The notes under the pieces are model-generated. The model saw only the letters and a program-made list of their open reading frames with translations, did not search any database and was not told the origin of the DNA. Below, piece by piece: positions 5,185 to 12,632 of a stretch of 17,096 nt of DNA. The DNA is taken from contig CAZBWA010000034.1 of assembly GCA_964495555.1 (NCBI GenBank), forward strand, positions 1 to 17,096. Direction: 5' to 3'. The first letter of the stretch is position 1. Each line of letters opens with the position of its first letter. Source of the DNA: VGCC01 sp964495555. Lineage in GTDB: Bacteria > Actinomycetota > Actinomycetes > S36-B12. Position numbers and translations under genes: made by a program.

Positions 5185-6437
5185 GCGAGAGCGGGCGAGC
5201 GCGTGGAGAAATCCGGGCGCAGCGGCATCCCCGACTTCCCACCGGGGCCGAGTTTCACGCCCAGGGTCTGGTGCAACTGGATGGTGTCGAGATCGAATCC
5301 GAGGCGCGATGCCGCCATGTAGAGCCGCCACACGCGTGCGGTCCCGAGTCCGGCTTCCTCGACTGCCTCGTCCCAGTGGGCTTCGAGGTTCTCGCACCAG
5401 TGGGTGAGGGTGAGCGCGTAGTGCTCGCGCAGGTTCTCCTCGTGACGGATCTCGAATCCGGCATCGTTCATGACGCTCATGATGTGACCGGGGCCGGAGA
5501 GCTCGCCATCCGGGAACACGTACCTGTTGATGAATGACCGGCGGTAGTGCGTGGGGTCTGCATTGCTCGGGCGGGTGATGGTGTGGTTGAGCATGCGCCC
5601 CTCGTACTTCAACTTCCCGAAGAGGAAGGAGAAGTAACTCGGGTAGTTCGCACGTCCGATGTGCTCGGTCAGACCGATAGAGGAGACCGCATCGAACTGG
5701 GTCTCGGGAACGTCGCGGTAATCGCTGAAGCGGATCTGTGCGCGGTCGGAGAGGCCCGCGTCCTCGATCGCCTGCTGACCCCACTGCGCCTGCTGCGCAC
5801 TCAACGTCACACCGATCGCGGTCACCCCGTAGTTCTTCACGGCGTGCAGCACCATGCCGCCCCAGCCGCAGCCGACGTCGAGTAGACGCATCCCGGGCTG
5901 CAGACCGAGCTTGCGACAGACCAGGTCGAACTTCTCCTCCTGCGCCACCTCGAGTGACGCTCCCGCGTACGGGAAGACGGCGCACGTGTAGGCCATGGAG
6001 GGGCCGAGCACCCACCGGTAGAAGCGGTTGCTCACGTCATAGTGGTGATGGATCGCCTCGGCATCGCGATTCTTGGAGTGTCGGCGCCCGCTCAACGTCC
6101 GCTCCTGAGGCGGAGGTGCGGGGCGCTTGATCGCGAACGGCGCGAAGGTGCGCGCCAGGGCGAACTTGTCCGACCACGTCAGGTGCGACAGGTCCATCGG
6201 GTAGAGCCGGCTCAGGGCGGTGTAGGCGTCACCGATGATCTCCAGATCCCCGCTCACGTAGGCGCGGGCCAGGCCCAGTTGGTTCGGCGAGGAGGCCAGG
6301 TACTCGACTGCGCGCGGTGTGCGCACCTCGAGGATGACGTCGTTGTCCTGCGGTCCGGAGGTCGAGCCGTCGTAGGCCCGGAAACTGACGTTTCGATCCG
6401 GGGTGACGACGAGGGAGAAGGCCTCTGCGAGCTTCAC
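5181..6437 (-). CDS. tmsB: 10-methylene fatty acid synthase / cyclopropane-type SAM methyltransferase
   Basis: A 418-residue member of the cyclopropane fatty-acid synthase family. These enzymes transfer a methyl from S-adenosylmethionine to the double bond of an acyl chain in a membrane phospholipid. TmsB/BfaB converts oleoyl chains to 10-methylene intermediates. A family N-terminal region is followed by HHYDVSNRFY (131-140), YTCAVFP (150-156), the SAM loop LLDVGCGWGG (185-194), GVTLSAQQ (209-216), GLTEHIG (255-261) and HYALTLTHWCENL (339-351). The GTG at 6437 overlaps the tmsA stop as GTGA. The TmsA-type reductase immediately upstream favours the 10-methyl branch pathway over simple cyclopropanation. 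No tmsC gene follows: the gene ends against ideR, sharing CTAG at 5181-5184. Confidence 0.88.
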   Translation of the reverse strand: MKLAEAFSLVVTPDRNVSFRAYDGSTSGPQDNDVILEVRTPRAVEYLASSPNQLGLARAYVSGDLEIIGDAYTALSRLYPMDLSHLTWSDKFALARTFAPFAIKRPAPPPQERTLSGRRHSKNRDAEAIHHHYDVSNRFYRWVLGPSMAYTCAVFPYAGASLEVAQEEKFDLVCRKLGLQPGMRLLDVGCGWGGMVLHAVKNYGVTAIGVTLSAQQAQWGQQAIEDAGLSDRAQIRFSDYRDVPETQFDAVSSIGLTEHIGRANYPSYFSFLFGKLKYEGRMLNHTITRPSNADPTHYRRSFINRYVFPDGELSGPGHIMSVMNDAGFEIRHEENLREHYALTLTHWCENLEAHWDEAVEEAGLGTARVWRLYMAASRLGFDLDTIQLHQTLGVKLGPGGKSGMPLRPDFSTRSPALA

Positions 6438-7864
6438 TTTCCACCCACCACTTTCTGATACAGATCCAGCAGACGATCGTCGGGATCGTAGGACTTCTTC
6501 AGCCGCGCGTACTCGCTTCCCCCGTAGATAGACCAGAAGGTCTCCTTGTCGTAGAAGGCCGTCGAGTACAGGGACTTGCGTCCATCGAGCGCGGTCACCA
6601 TCTCTTCAATGCGCCGGTTGACCCGGCCCTCGGCGGGATCCACGCCCGGCGGGAGCGCCACTGTGGACCAGAATCCGACGTTCACGTAGGTCACGCTGGG
6701 ATCGAACTCGTAGAGCGGCCAGCGCACATCGGGGTCACGTTGACGCAAGGGGCACACCCATACCGGCTCGATACCCACCTCGGCATGGAAGAAGTCGAGG
6801 AACTCCGCAAGGTGCTCGACGGGCACCTCGATGTCCTGCACCACGGCCTCACGCGCCGGCCGACCGCGCACGGCAGCGGCCTTCGCGCTGAATCCGAACT
6901 TGCGATCCCAGGCCACGATCTTCCAGTAGACGTCGCTGCGCAACTTCGATTTGGGCCAGAAGCGTCGGATGAGCGGCTTCTGTGCTCCCATCGCGCGGGA
7001 GCACCAGAACCAGTCGGTGTCCCACCGCCACAGGTAGTCGTGGATCGTCAGCACGTCCTCTGCCATGGACTGGATGGACCGGTAGTAGATGTCCATGCCG
7101 GTGTAGTCGCTGACGCGGAGTCCGCGGGGAACCTCACTCACCATCTCCCCGAGGGTCAGGTACTGCTCGCTCGGTGAGAAGACGGTTCCGTCGAGGAAGT
7201 CCACGCGATGGCCTTCGAACTCCCCTGCACGCGTGATCTCCTCGATGGCTGTGGCCATCGCAGTCGCCGTGGGGTAGCGGACATGGCGGAGGTGGACGAA
7301 GGGCCGGGTGCGCTCCAGTTGGATCTTCAGACGGAGTGCGTAGCCGAGTGAGCCGTAGGAGTTCGGGAAGCCGTAGAACAGCGCACTGTTCGGATCGTCG
7401 GGGGACCCCGTGACCGTGATCACCTCGCCGGTCCCCGTGAGGATGTCCATCTCGAGTACTGCTTCATGCGGGGTGCCATTCCGGAAGCTCGCGCTCTCGA
7501 TGCCGAGGCCCGTCACCGCGCCACCCAGGGTGATGGTGCGCAACTGCGGCACGCATGTGGGCATGAATCCGTAGGGCAGGGTCGCCTCGACGAGGTGCTC
7601 GTAGGTGGTCATGCCGAGGACCTCGGCCGTACCGGTGACCGGGTCGACTTCCAGCACGCCATCGAATCCGGAGACGTCGAGCCCCGGCGACGCGAGGGTG
7701 GTGCGACTCCGGAACAGGTTGGACGTCCGCTTCGCCAGCCGGACGGGGGTGTCCTGGGGGAGGGATCGGAAGTTGGCGACCAATGCGTCGACGAGCGCGT
7801 CGTACCTACCCCGCCACGCGGGGACGTCCTGGCCGGCCACGGGAGAACGGTAGTCGGTGGGCAC
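6434..7864 (-). CDS. tmsA: FAD-dependent 10-methylene fatty acid reductase
   Basis: A 476-residue FAD-binding (PCMH/BFD-type, DHCR24-like) oxidoreductase. TmsA/BfaA reduces the 10-methylene group made by TmsB to a 10-methyl branch, as in tuberculostearic acid. The FAD domain carries PQLRTITLGGAVTGLGIES (106-124), followed by SFRNG, HEAVLEMDILTGTGEV and NSYGSLGYALRLKI. The C-terminal half has DWFWCSRAMGAQ and YDPDDRLLDLYQKVV near the end, typical of the family. The open frame runs hundreds of codons further upstream, but only the part from the GTG at 7864 is FAD-oxidase-like, and a divergent gene starts at 7874, so I place the start there. There is no SD: CATAAC lies six bases upstream, suggesting a leaderless mRNA. 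tmsB overlaps its end. Confidence 0.88.
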   Translation of the reverse strand: MPTDYRSPVAGQDVPAWRGRYDALVDALVANFRSLPQDTPVRLAKRTSNLFRSRTTLASPGLDVSGFDGVLEVDPVTGTAEVLGMTTYEHLVEATLPYGFMPTCVPQLRTITLGGAVTGLGIESASFRNGTPHEAVLEMDILTGTGEVITVTGSPDDPNSALFYGFPNSYGSLGYALRLKIQLERTRPFVHLRHVRYPTATAMATAIEEITRAGEFEGHRVDFLDGTVFSPSEQYLTLGEMVSEVPRGLRVSDYTGMDIYYRSIQSMAEDVLTIHDYLWRWDTDWFWCSRAMGAQKPLIRRFWPKSKLRSDVYWKIVAWDRKFGFSAKAAAVRGRPAREAVVQDIEVPVEHLAEFLDFFHAEVGIEPVWVCPLRQRDPDVRWPLYEFDPSVTYVNVGFWSTVALPPGVDPAEGRVNRRIEEMVTALDGRKSLYSTAFYDKETFWSIYGGSEYARLKKSYDPDDRLLDLYQKVVGGK

Positions 7865-7876
7865 AATGCCGTTATG
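7862..7876. promoter_or_regulatory. Overlapping divergent start region, putative back-to-back leaderless -10 elements
   Basis: The GTG of tmsA (minus, 7864) and the ATG of the membrane protein (plus, 7874) are only nine bases apart. CACAAT (7862-7867, plus) sits six bases before the ATG. CATAAC (7876-7871, minus) sits six bases before the GTG. Each -10 candidate covers the other gene's start codon, so the two promoters could not be occupied at once. Both hexamers are imperfect and neither has a clear -35. Confidence 0.4.
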
Positions 7877-8512
7877 GGAGAGGAAGTCAGGACGGCATCG
7901 CCATCGTGGGTGCACCGTGGTTGGGTCCCGATCGTCGCGGGGGCGATCGCGTTCGTCATGACACTCCTCGCCGGTGCGGGGTTCGCGGCGGATATCGCCG
8001 TGCGCACGGCCGAGATGCGGTCGCTGATCATCGCCATCTACGCCTCGGAGTCGGTCATGGAGGACTTCCAGGAGGAGTCCATCGAGGCCGTGGAGGACCA
8101 CCGGGCATCCTCGGGCGCCGACCAGGCGAAACTCGACGGTGAACTCCGCGGGCTGGCCGCGGCGGCACTGACCGAGCTCGAGGCCGCCGGTGACGAGATC
8201 GCAGGACTGCCGATCCTCCCCTGGCATCGATCGATCCTCGCCGCGCGTGAGGCCTATCTCCTCCACAACGTGGCCTGGCAGGAGTACACCGCCCGGATCA
8301 CCGAGGACCCCGCCGAGCTGCTGCGCGATCAGCCGCTTGTGAACTCGACCTTCGAGGACGCCGAGCAGCCGATCCTCGACGCGATCCCGCAACCGGATCT
8401 TCTCGACCTCGCTGCCGATGTCTGGGTGATCTTCGCCCCGCCTGCCCCGACGCCCGGCGAGGTGGTCTCGACGTCGATGTCGACCGGTGTGTCGACGAAG
8501 GTCTGCGCGTGA
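7874..8512 (+). CDS. Membrane-anchored helical protein of unknown function
   Basis: A 212-residue protein I do not recognise. One hydrophobic segment (about 17-39, WVPIVAGAIAFVMTLLAGAG) follows a short cytoplasmic start and looks like an uncleaved anchor. The rest is Glu/Ala-rich and mostly helical (about 45-190), probably outside the membrane, with a Ser/Thr-rich tail ending in Cys-Ala. No catalytic motif is visible. The ATG at 7874 is favoured because it puts the anchor near the N-terminus and has CACAAT six bases upstream. There is no SD, and a later start is possible. Its TGA overlaps the antiporter GTG as GTGA, so the two are almost certainly co-translated. An accessory or regulatory role for the antiporter is a reasonable guess from that coupling. 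Confidence 0.65.
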   Translation: MGEEVRTASPSWVHRGWVPIVAGAIAFVMTLLAGAGFAADIAVRTAEMRSLIIAIYASESVMEDFQEESIEAVEDHRASSGADQAKLDGELRGLAAAALTELEAAGDEIAGLPILPWHRSILAAREAYLLHNVAWQEYTARITEDPAELLRDQPLVNSTFEDAEQPILDAIPQPDLLDLAADVWVIFAPPAPTPGEVVSTSMSTGVSTKVCA

Positions 8513-10077
8513 ACGAGGCATTCGAGTCGCTGGCCTTCAGTGCGATCGTCGCGCTCGCGCTCGCCGTGATCCTGCGCCACTTCGGGATCTCGATCGCCCT
8601 GCCGCTGATCGCGGCAGGCGCGATCGTCGCGGTCTCCCCGTGGGGGCCCGATGCGCTCCCGGACCCGGAGATCGTGTTGGTAGCGATCCTCGCGCCACTC
8701 GTGTTCGGCGAGGCCCTGTCCTCCTCCTTCCTGGACTTGCGCAAGGTCAGCAAACAGGTGCTCCTCCTCGCGATCGGACTCGTCATCGCCACGACGCTGG
8801 TCGTGGGAGGGGTCGCGGCATGGGTCGCTGCGATGCCCCTGGCGGCGGCCCTCGCCCTCGGCGCGGTCCTTGCACCGACGGACGCCGTGGCCGTCAGCAC
8901 GGTCGCGAAGAAGGCGTCGCTTCCCCACCGACTCATCTCGATCCTCGAAGGCGAGAGTCTGGTCAACGACGGGACGGGGCTGACCGCCCTGCGCGTTGCG
9001 GTCGCCGCGGCCGTCGTCGGGAGCGTCACCCTCGTCCAGGTCGGAGGAATCTTCGCCCTCGCCGTCTCCGTCGGAGTCGGTATCGGTGCCCTGAGTGGCG
9101 TGCTCCTCTCGCAGGTACTCCGCCGCACGCGCGACTCCGTCGCGGGGAACGCGTTGATCCTCGTCGCACCCTTCGCCATCTACCTCGGCACCGAGCACCT
9201 CGAGGGCTCGGGAATCCTGGCCGTGGTCGTAGCGGCGCTCTGGATCGCCCACGCCCAGCACTCCGAGCCGGGGTCCTCGGGGCGGCTGCAGGCGAACTAC
9301 GTCTGGAAGCACATGACCTTCATCTTCCAGGCCGTGGCGTTCTTCTCCATCGGATTGGAGTTCCCCGATATCTTCGAGCGCCTTCCCTCGGGTCAGATCT
9401 CACTCATCCCCGGCCTCGTGCTCGCCGTGCTCGTCGCACTCATCGTCACCCGGTTCGTCTTCGTGTTCGGGATCGTGGGTCTGACCAAGAGATATCGGCA
9501 GATCCCGAAGTGGGCGCAAAGCGCGGCCCTGGTCTCCTGGGCGGGGGCTCGCGGTCCCGTCTCGGGACTCGCGGCCTTCTCCATCCCGTTGACCATCGCC
9601 GCGGGCGCCGACTTCCCCTTCCGGGACACGATCCTGGCGACGACGTTCTGCATCATCGTGATCACGCTGATCCTGTCCCTCACCATCGCACCCTTGGCGC
9701 GCGCGCTCGGTGTTTCCGAGACTCAGGACCCCGAGGAGCTCATGCGGATCGACGCCCAACTCGCGCGCGCGGCGATCGACCGTCTGGACTCGATCATCGC
9801 CGAGGCCGATGTCAAGGAGTCACCCCTCGACCCCTCGATCATTCAGGGATTGCGTGATCAAGCCCTCGCACGCATCGAGGCCTCGGAACGCGTGGTGCGA
9901 TCAGACGTGAGCGAAGGCGAGTCCGAGTATCAGTGGAAGGCGGTATCGCTTTCCCTGCTGCATGCCGAGCAGACCGAGTTGATCCGCATCCGCGACGAGG
10001 AGGGCGTGCCCGATTCGGTCATCCGGCCCAAGATGCAGGAACTCGACATGCGCGAACAGGCCCTCGAGGGCCGGTAG
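8509..10077 (+). CDS. CPA1-family Na+/H+ antiporter (NhaP-like)
   Basis: A 522-residue cation/proton antiporter. About 12 membrane helices occupy residues 1-400, followed by a charged, largely helical cytoplasmic tail of about 120 residues. Family signatures are LAPTDAVAVS (121-130), the ion-binding EGESLVNDGTG (148-158, with the Asn-Asp pair typical of electroneutral CPA1 exchangers), GSGILAVVVAAL (233-244) and WAGARGPVSG (344-353). It exports Na+ (or K+ or Li+) in exchange for protons. The GTG at 8509 overlaps the stop of the small membrane protein. It would help maintain the Na+ gradient that an SbtA-type symporter uses, but the two are in separate operons. Its stop is two bases from the converging gene at 10080. 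Confidence 0.93.
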   Translation: MNEAFESLAFSAIVALALAVILRHFGISIALPLIAAGAIVAVSPWGPDALPDPEIVLVAILAPLVFGEALSSSFLDLRKVSKQVLLLAIGLVIATTLVVGGVAAWVAAMPLAAALALGAVLAPTDAVAVSTVAKKASLPHRLISILEGESLVNDGTGLTALRVAVAAAVVGSVTLVQVGGIFALAVSVGVGIGALSGVLLSQVLRRTRDSVAGNALILVAPFAIYLGTEHLEGSGILAVVVAALWIAHAQHSEPGSSGRLQANYVWKHMTFIFQAVAFFSIGLEFPDIFERLPSGQISLIPGLVLAVLVALIVTRFVFVFGIVGLTKRYRQIPKWAQSAALVSWAGARGPVSGLAAFSIPLTIAAGADFPFRDTILATTFCIIVITLILSLTIAPLARALGVSETQDPEELMRIDAQLARAAIDRLDSIIAEADVKESPLDPSIIQGLRDQALARIEASERVVRSDVSEGESEYQWKAVSLSLLHAEQTELIRIRDEEGVPDSVIRPKMQELDMREQALEGR

Positions 10078-10079
10078 CC

Positions 10080-10601
10080 CTACGCCGCGCAGAGGGTGGC
10101 GAGGACCGCGATGTCGGGATCCTCGCGCGGATCGACTCCGACGCGGCTGATGAGTTTCGTGACGGTTCCGTCGGCCTCTGCCTCCACCCAGGCGGCGCGG
10201 TGGTCGAGTCCGAGGTGCGGCACGCCGGGCAGCAGTACGGCACCCGATGCGACACCGATGTACTCCGGTGTCGAGGGCACCGTCTCGGACGGCGGATGGA
10301 GCATCACCAGCGCTGTGGGCTGCGGATCGCTCAGTGCACCGGGGGCCGGAGCGCCGTCGCCCAGGATCGGCCCGCTACAGGTGACGAGGCCGACGACATC
10401 GGGATCGGGATCCTCGGGGAGCAGATCTGCAGCGTGGAACACCGACGTGGTCGGGAGGTAGCCGGGGCGCGCGGCGATGCGGACGGCGACCGCGAGGAAC
10501 TGCGCCCACTCCCGAGTCGACTGGGGCCAGCGCCCGGACAGGATGAAACCGGCGAGGGTGTGATCGGCGCGGTGGAAGGCCGATACGCCGATATCGGGCA
10601 C
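10080..10601 (-). CDS. Conserved-looking hypothetical protein, 173 residues
   Basis: I do not recognise this family. The protein is soluble-looking, with no signal peptide or membrane helix. It shows an N-terminal helical part (about 25-48), a Pro/Asp-rich middle (62-110) and a C-terminal half with alternating hydrophobic strands (GVASGAVLLPGVPHLGLDH 116-134; AWVEAEADGTVTKLISRVG 137-155). The GTG at 10601 has an excellent SD, AGGAGG, four bases upstream, which together with coding-like third-position bias makes it a real gene. It converges on the antiporter with a 2-nt gap and diverges from the aldo/keto reductase. TTGACG on the minus strand (10638-10633) could be a -35, but I found no matching -10. 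No function is proposed. Confidence 0.7.
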   Translation of the reverse strand: MPDIGVSAFHRADHTLAGFILSGRWPQSTREWAQFLAVAVRIAARPGYLPTTSVFHAADLLPEDPDPDVVGLVTCSGPILGDGAPAPGALSDPQPTALVMLHPPSETVPSTPEYIGVASGAVLLPGVPHLGLDHRAAWVEAEADGTVTKLISRVGVDPREDPDIAVLATLCAA

Positions 10602-10628
10602 GTCACCTCCTGGTTGTCCTGCGCCTAC

Positions 10629-10652
10629 TGTGCGTCAAATCCGGTTAGCACA
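10629..10652. repeat. Inverted repeat TGTGC-N14-GCACA
   Basis: TGTGC (10629-10633) and GCACA (10648-10652) form a 5-bp inverted repeat with a 14-base spacer in the divergent intergenic region 10602-10765, overlapping the TTGACG of the leftward gene. It is operator-like in shape, but short half-sites like this occur by chance. Confidence 0.25.
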
Positions 10653-10684
10653 CAAGAACCCCCGAGTGCCAGGTGTCGCGGCCA

Positions 10685-10733
10685 CGTACCCCCGCGCGGC
10701 GAACGCGTACCTTTCAGGCGTCGACCACGTACC
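10685..10733 (+). repeat. Three CGTACC direct repeats about two helical turns apart
   Basis: CGTACC occurs at 10685-10690, 10706-10711 and 10728-10733, spaced 21 and 22 nt. The outer two are extended to CCACGTACCCC (10682-10692 and 10725-10735). They precede and overlap the predicted promoter of the aldo/keto reductase. Even spacing on one DNA face is typical of a cooperative regulator site. The regulator is unknown. Confidence 0.45.
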
Positions 10734-10741
10734 CCTACGAT
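10712..10741 (+). promoter_or_regulatory. Candidate promoter of the aldo/keto reductase
   Basis: TTTCAG (10712-10717), an 18-base spacer and TACGAT (10736-10741, fits TANNNT). A third CGTACC copy lies inside the spacer next to the -10, so a bound protein would compete with RNA polymerase. This leaves about 17 nt of leader before the SD-bearing start. Confidence 0.45.
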
Positions 10742-10765
10742 CCGAAGTCGACCCGGAGGAGTCCC

Positions 10766-11638
10766 ATGTCACGTCCCGTCGAGCAGTCCGGCACGTTCAC
10801 CCTGGGTGCGGGGGGCTCCGACCCCCTGACCGTCCGCCGCCTGGGATTCGGCGCCATGCGGATCACCGGAGCCGGCATCTGGGGTGACCCGCCGGACCGG
10901 GCCGAGGCGATCCGCGTCCTGCGCTCAGCCGTCGACCTCGGCGTCGACTTCATCGACACCGCTGACTCCTACGGACCCTTCGTCAGCGAGGACCTGATCC
11001 GCGAGGCCCTCCATCCCTATGTGGGAGTCGTGATCGCCACCAAGGGAGGCCTCACGCGTCAGGGTCCCGATCAGTGGGCCTCGGTCGGTCGCCCGGAGTA
11101 CCTGCGCCAGTGCGTGCAGATGTCACTGCGCCGCCTCGACGTGGAGTGCATCGACCTGTGGCAACTGCATCGCATTGATGAGAAGGTTCCGCGCGATGAG
11201 CAGTTCGGCGTGATCAAGGAGATGCAGGACGACGGGTTGATTCGTCACGTCGGCCTCTCCGAGGTGTCCGTCGCCGATCTGCAGGAGGCGCAACGCGTCG
11301 TGGACATCGTCAGCGTGCAGAACCTCTACAACGTGTCCTTCCGTGCGAGCGAGGCACTCCTCGATCACTGCGCAAACCACGGAATCGGCTTCATCCCGTG
11401 GTTCCCCCTCGGCAACCGTGAGCTCGTCAGCGCCGATGGACCGCTGGGTGGCTACGCGGCTGAACTCGGGTGCACCCCGAGCCAGGTCGCCCTCGCGTGG
11501 TTGCTCAAGCGTTCCCCGGTCATGCTCCCCATTCCGGGAACGGGCGGCAGGGAGCACCTGAAGGAGAACTGCGAGGCCGCCGCGGTCACCATGCCCGACG
11601 AGGTCTTCGCGCGCATCGAGGCGGAGTTCTCCCGCTAG
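10766..11638 (+). CDS. Aldo/keto reductase
   Basis: A 290-residue (beta/alpha)8-barrel NADPH-dependent oxidoreductase that reduces aldehydes or ketones. The catalytic tetrad is visible as Asp64 and Tyr69 (FIDTADSYG), Lys93 (IATKGG) and His135 (LWQLHRID). The NADP-binding C-terminus has IGFIPWFPLG and LPIPGTGGREHLKEN, whose last part contacts the 2'-phosphate in relatives. The open frame begins at 10673, but the ATG at 10766 has GGAGG six bases upstream, follows the predicted promoter and gives normal length, so I use it. The exact substrate cannot be read. A short-chain dehydrogenase starts 48 nt downstream with its own SD, and the pair is probably co-transcribed. Confidence 0.92.
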   Translation: MSRPVEQSGTFTLGAGGSDPLTVRRLGFGAMRITGAGIWGDPPDRAEAIRVLRSAVDLGVDFIDTADSYGPFVSEDLIREALHPYVGVVIATKGGLTRQGPDQWASVGRPEYLRQCVQMSLRRLDVECIDLWQLHRIDEKVPRDEQFGVIKEMQDDGLIRHVGLSEVSVADLQEAQRVVDIVSVQNLYNVSFRASEALLDHCANHGIGFIPWFPLGNRELVSADGPLGGYAAELGCTPSQVALAWLLKRSPVMLPIPGTGGREHLKENCEAAAVTMPDEVFARIEAEFSR

Positions 11639-11686
11639 CCGTGCAACACCACCCTCCGGGGGCGCAGAATCGGACCGGAGGCGGGT

Positions 11687-12481
11687 ATGCAGATTGCAGG
11701 CAAGGTCTTCGTCGTCACCGGAGGCGGTGACGGGATAGGCCGCGAGGTCGTCCTGGAACTTGTGCGCCGCGGCGGGAGCGTGGCCGCTGTCGATCGCCGC
11801 CCTGAGGCCCTCGAGGAGACGGCTCGGCTCGCGGCACCGGCCACCATCGCCGCATTGGCACTCGACATCACCGATCGGGCCGCCGTCGAAGATCTCCCCG
11901 GTCAGGTTGCAGCTCGGCTGGGGCAGGTGGATGGCGTCATCAACGTCGCCGGCATCATCCAGCGCTTCGTGTCGATCGATGAGCTCCCGATCGAAGACAT
12001 GGAACGAGTCATGAACGTCAACTTCTGGGGCACGGTGTTCATGGTGAAGGCGTTCCTCCCCGGACTCCTGCAGCGCCCCGCGGCGAGCGTCGTCAACGTG
12101 TCCAGCATGGGTGCACTGGTGCCCGTCCCTGGTCAGGGTGCCTACGGCTCAAGCAAGGCGGCGGTGAAACTGCTCACGGAATGCCTGTTCGCGGAATTGC
12201 AGGGCACGTCCGTCGTGGTCACGGAGGTCATCCCCGGTGCGGTGGGAACACACATCACGGAGAACTCCGGCGTACAGATCCCCGGCACCGTCGATGCATC
12301 CCAGGCGAAGATCACCCCGGCCCCCGACGCGGCCCGTCAGATCGTGGACGCCATCGAATCGGGGACGTTCCGCGTCCTCATCGGCGGGGATGCCCGCATG
12401 TTGGATCGACTCTCTCGCATCATGCCGACGAGGGCGATCACGTTCGTCGCCGCCCGCATGAAGAAGGCCCTGGGTCTCTGA
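11687..12481 (+). CDS. Short-chain dehydrogenase/reductase (SDR)
   Basis: A 264-residue classical SDR using NAD(P)(H) to interconvert alcohols and ketones. It has the coenzyme loop TGGGDGIG (11-18), Asp36 followed by Arg37-Arg38 at the end of strand 2 (mixed NAD/NADP signals), NVAG (86-89), the active-site Ser in VVNVSSMG (135-142) and YGSSK with Tyr153 and Lys157. VIPGAVGTHI (181-190) matches the usual post-catalytic loop. The C-terminal stretch after about 225 (RVLIGGDARMLDRLSRIMP) is basic and amphipathic, as in membrane-associated SDRs acting on lipophilic substrates. The ATG at 11687 follows GGAGG by five bases. The gene is complete, but only five bases remain before the run of N, so what follows it is unknown. 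Confidence 0.92.
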   Translation: MQIAGKVFVVTGGGDGIGREVVLELVRRGGSVAAVDRRPEALEETARLAAPATIAALALDITDRAAVEDLPGQVAARLGQVDGVINVAGIIQRFVSIDELPIEDMERVMNVNFWGTVFMVKAFLPGLLQRPAASVVNVSSMGALVPVPGQGAYGSSKAAVKLLTECLFAELQGTSVVVTEVIPGAVGTHITENSGVQIPGTVDASQAKITPAPDAARQIVDAIESGTFRVLIGGDARMLDRLSRIMPTRAITFVAARMKKALGL

Positions 12482-12486
12482 ACCAT

Positions 12487-12586
12487 NNNNNNNNNNNNNN
12501 NNNNNNNNNNNNNNNNNNNNNNNNNNNNNNNNNNNNNNNNNNNNNNNNNNNNNNNNNNNNNNNNNNNNNNNNNNNNNNNNNNNNNN
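12487..12586. other. Assembly gap (100 N)
   Basis: Exactly 100 undetermined bases, the conventional placeholder for a scaffold gap of unknown size. The real distance, and even the adjacency of the two flanks, is unproven. The SDR terminator and the upstream promoter of the decarboxylase would lie here. Confidence 0.98.
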
Positions 12587-12620
12587 GCCGGGGCGGAAGC
12601 GCAGACGGCGAAGGCGGCGG

Positions 12621-12632
12621 TACCGTCGAGGC
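12621..12632 (+). promoter_or_regulatory. Putative leaderless promoter -10 of the decarboxylase
   Basis: TACCGT (12621-12626, TANNNT) is followed by CGAGGC and then the ATG. The six-base spacing matches that at parA and phr. CGAGGC is a poor SD and too close to the ATG to act as one. The -35 region is GC-rich and unclear. Confidence 0.4.

Noticed and set aside
7865..8521. N-terminal extension of tmsA by about 219 codons
   Set aside because: The extension is antisense to the membrane protein gene, Arg/Asp-rich and unlike FAD oxidoreductases.
8298..9312. Two long minus-strand open frames opposite the antiporter
   Set aside because: They are compositional shadows in high-GC DNA. The plus strand encodes a clear CPA1 antiporter.
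10673..10765. Upstream ATG at 10673 as the aldo/keto reductase start
   Set aside because: It has no SD, would include the promoter and CGTACC repeats, and adds a non-conserved Arg-rich stretch. The ATG at 10766 has a good SD.
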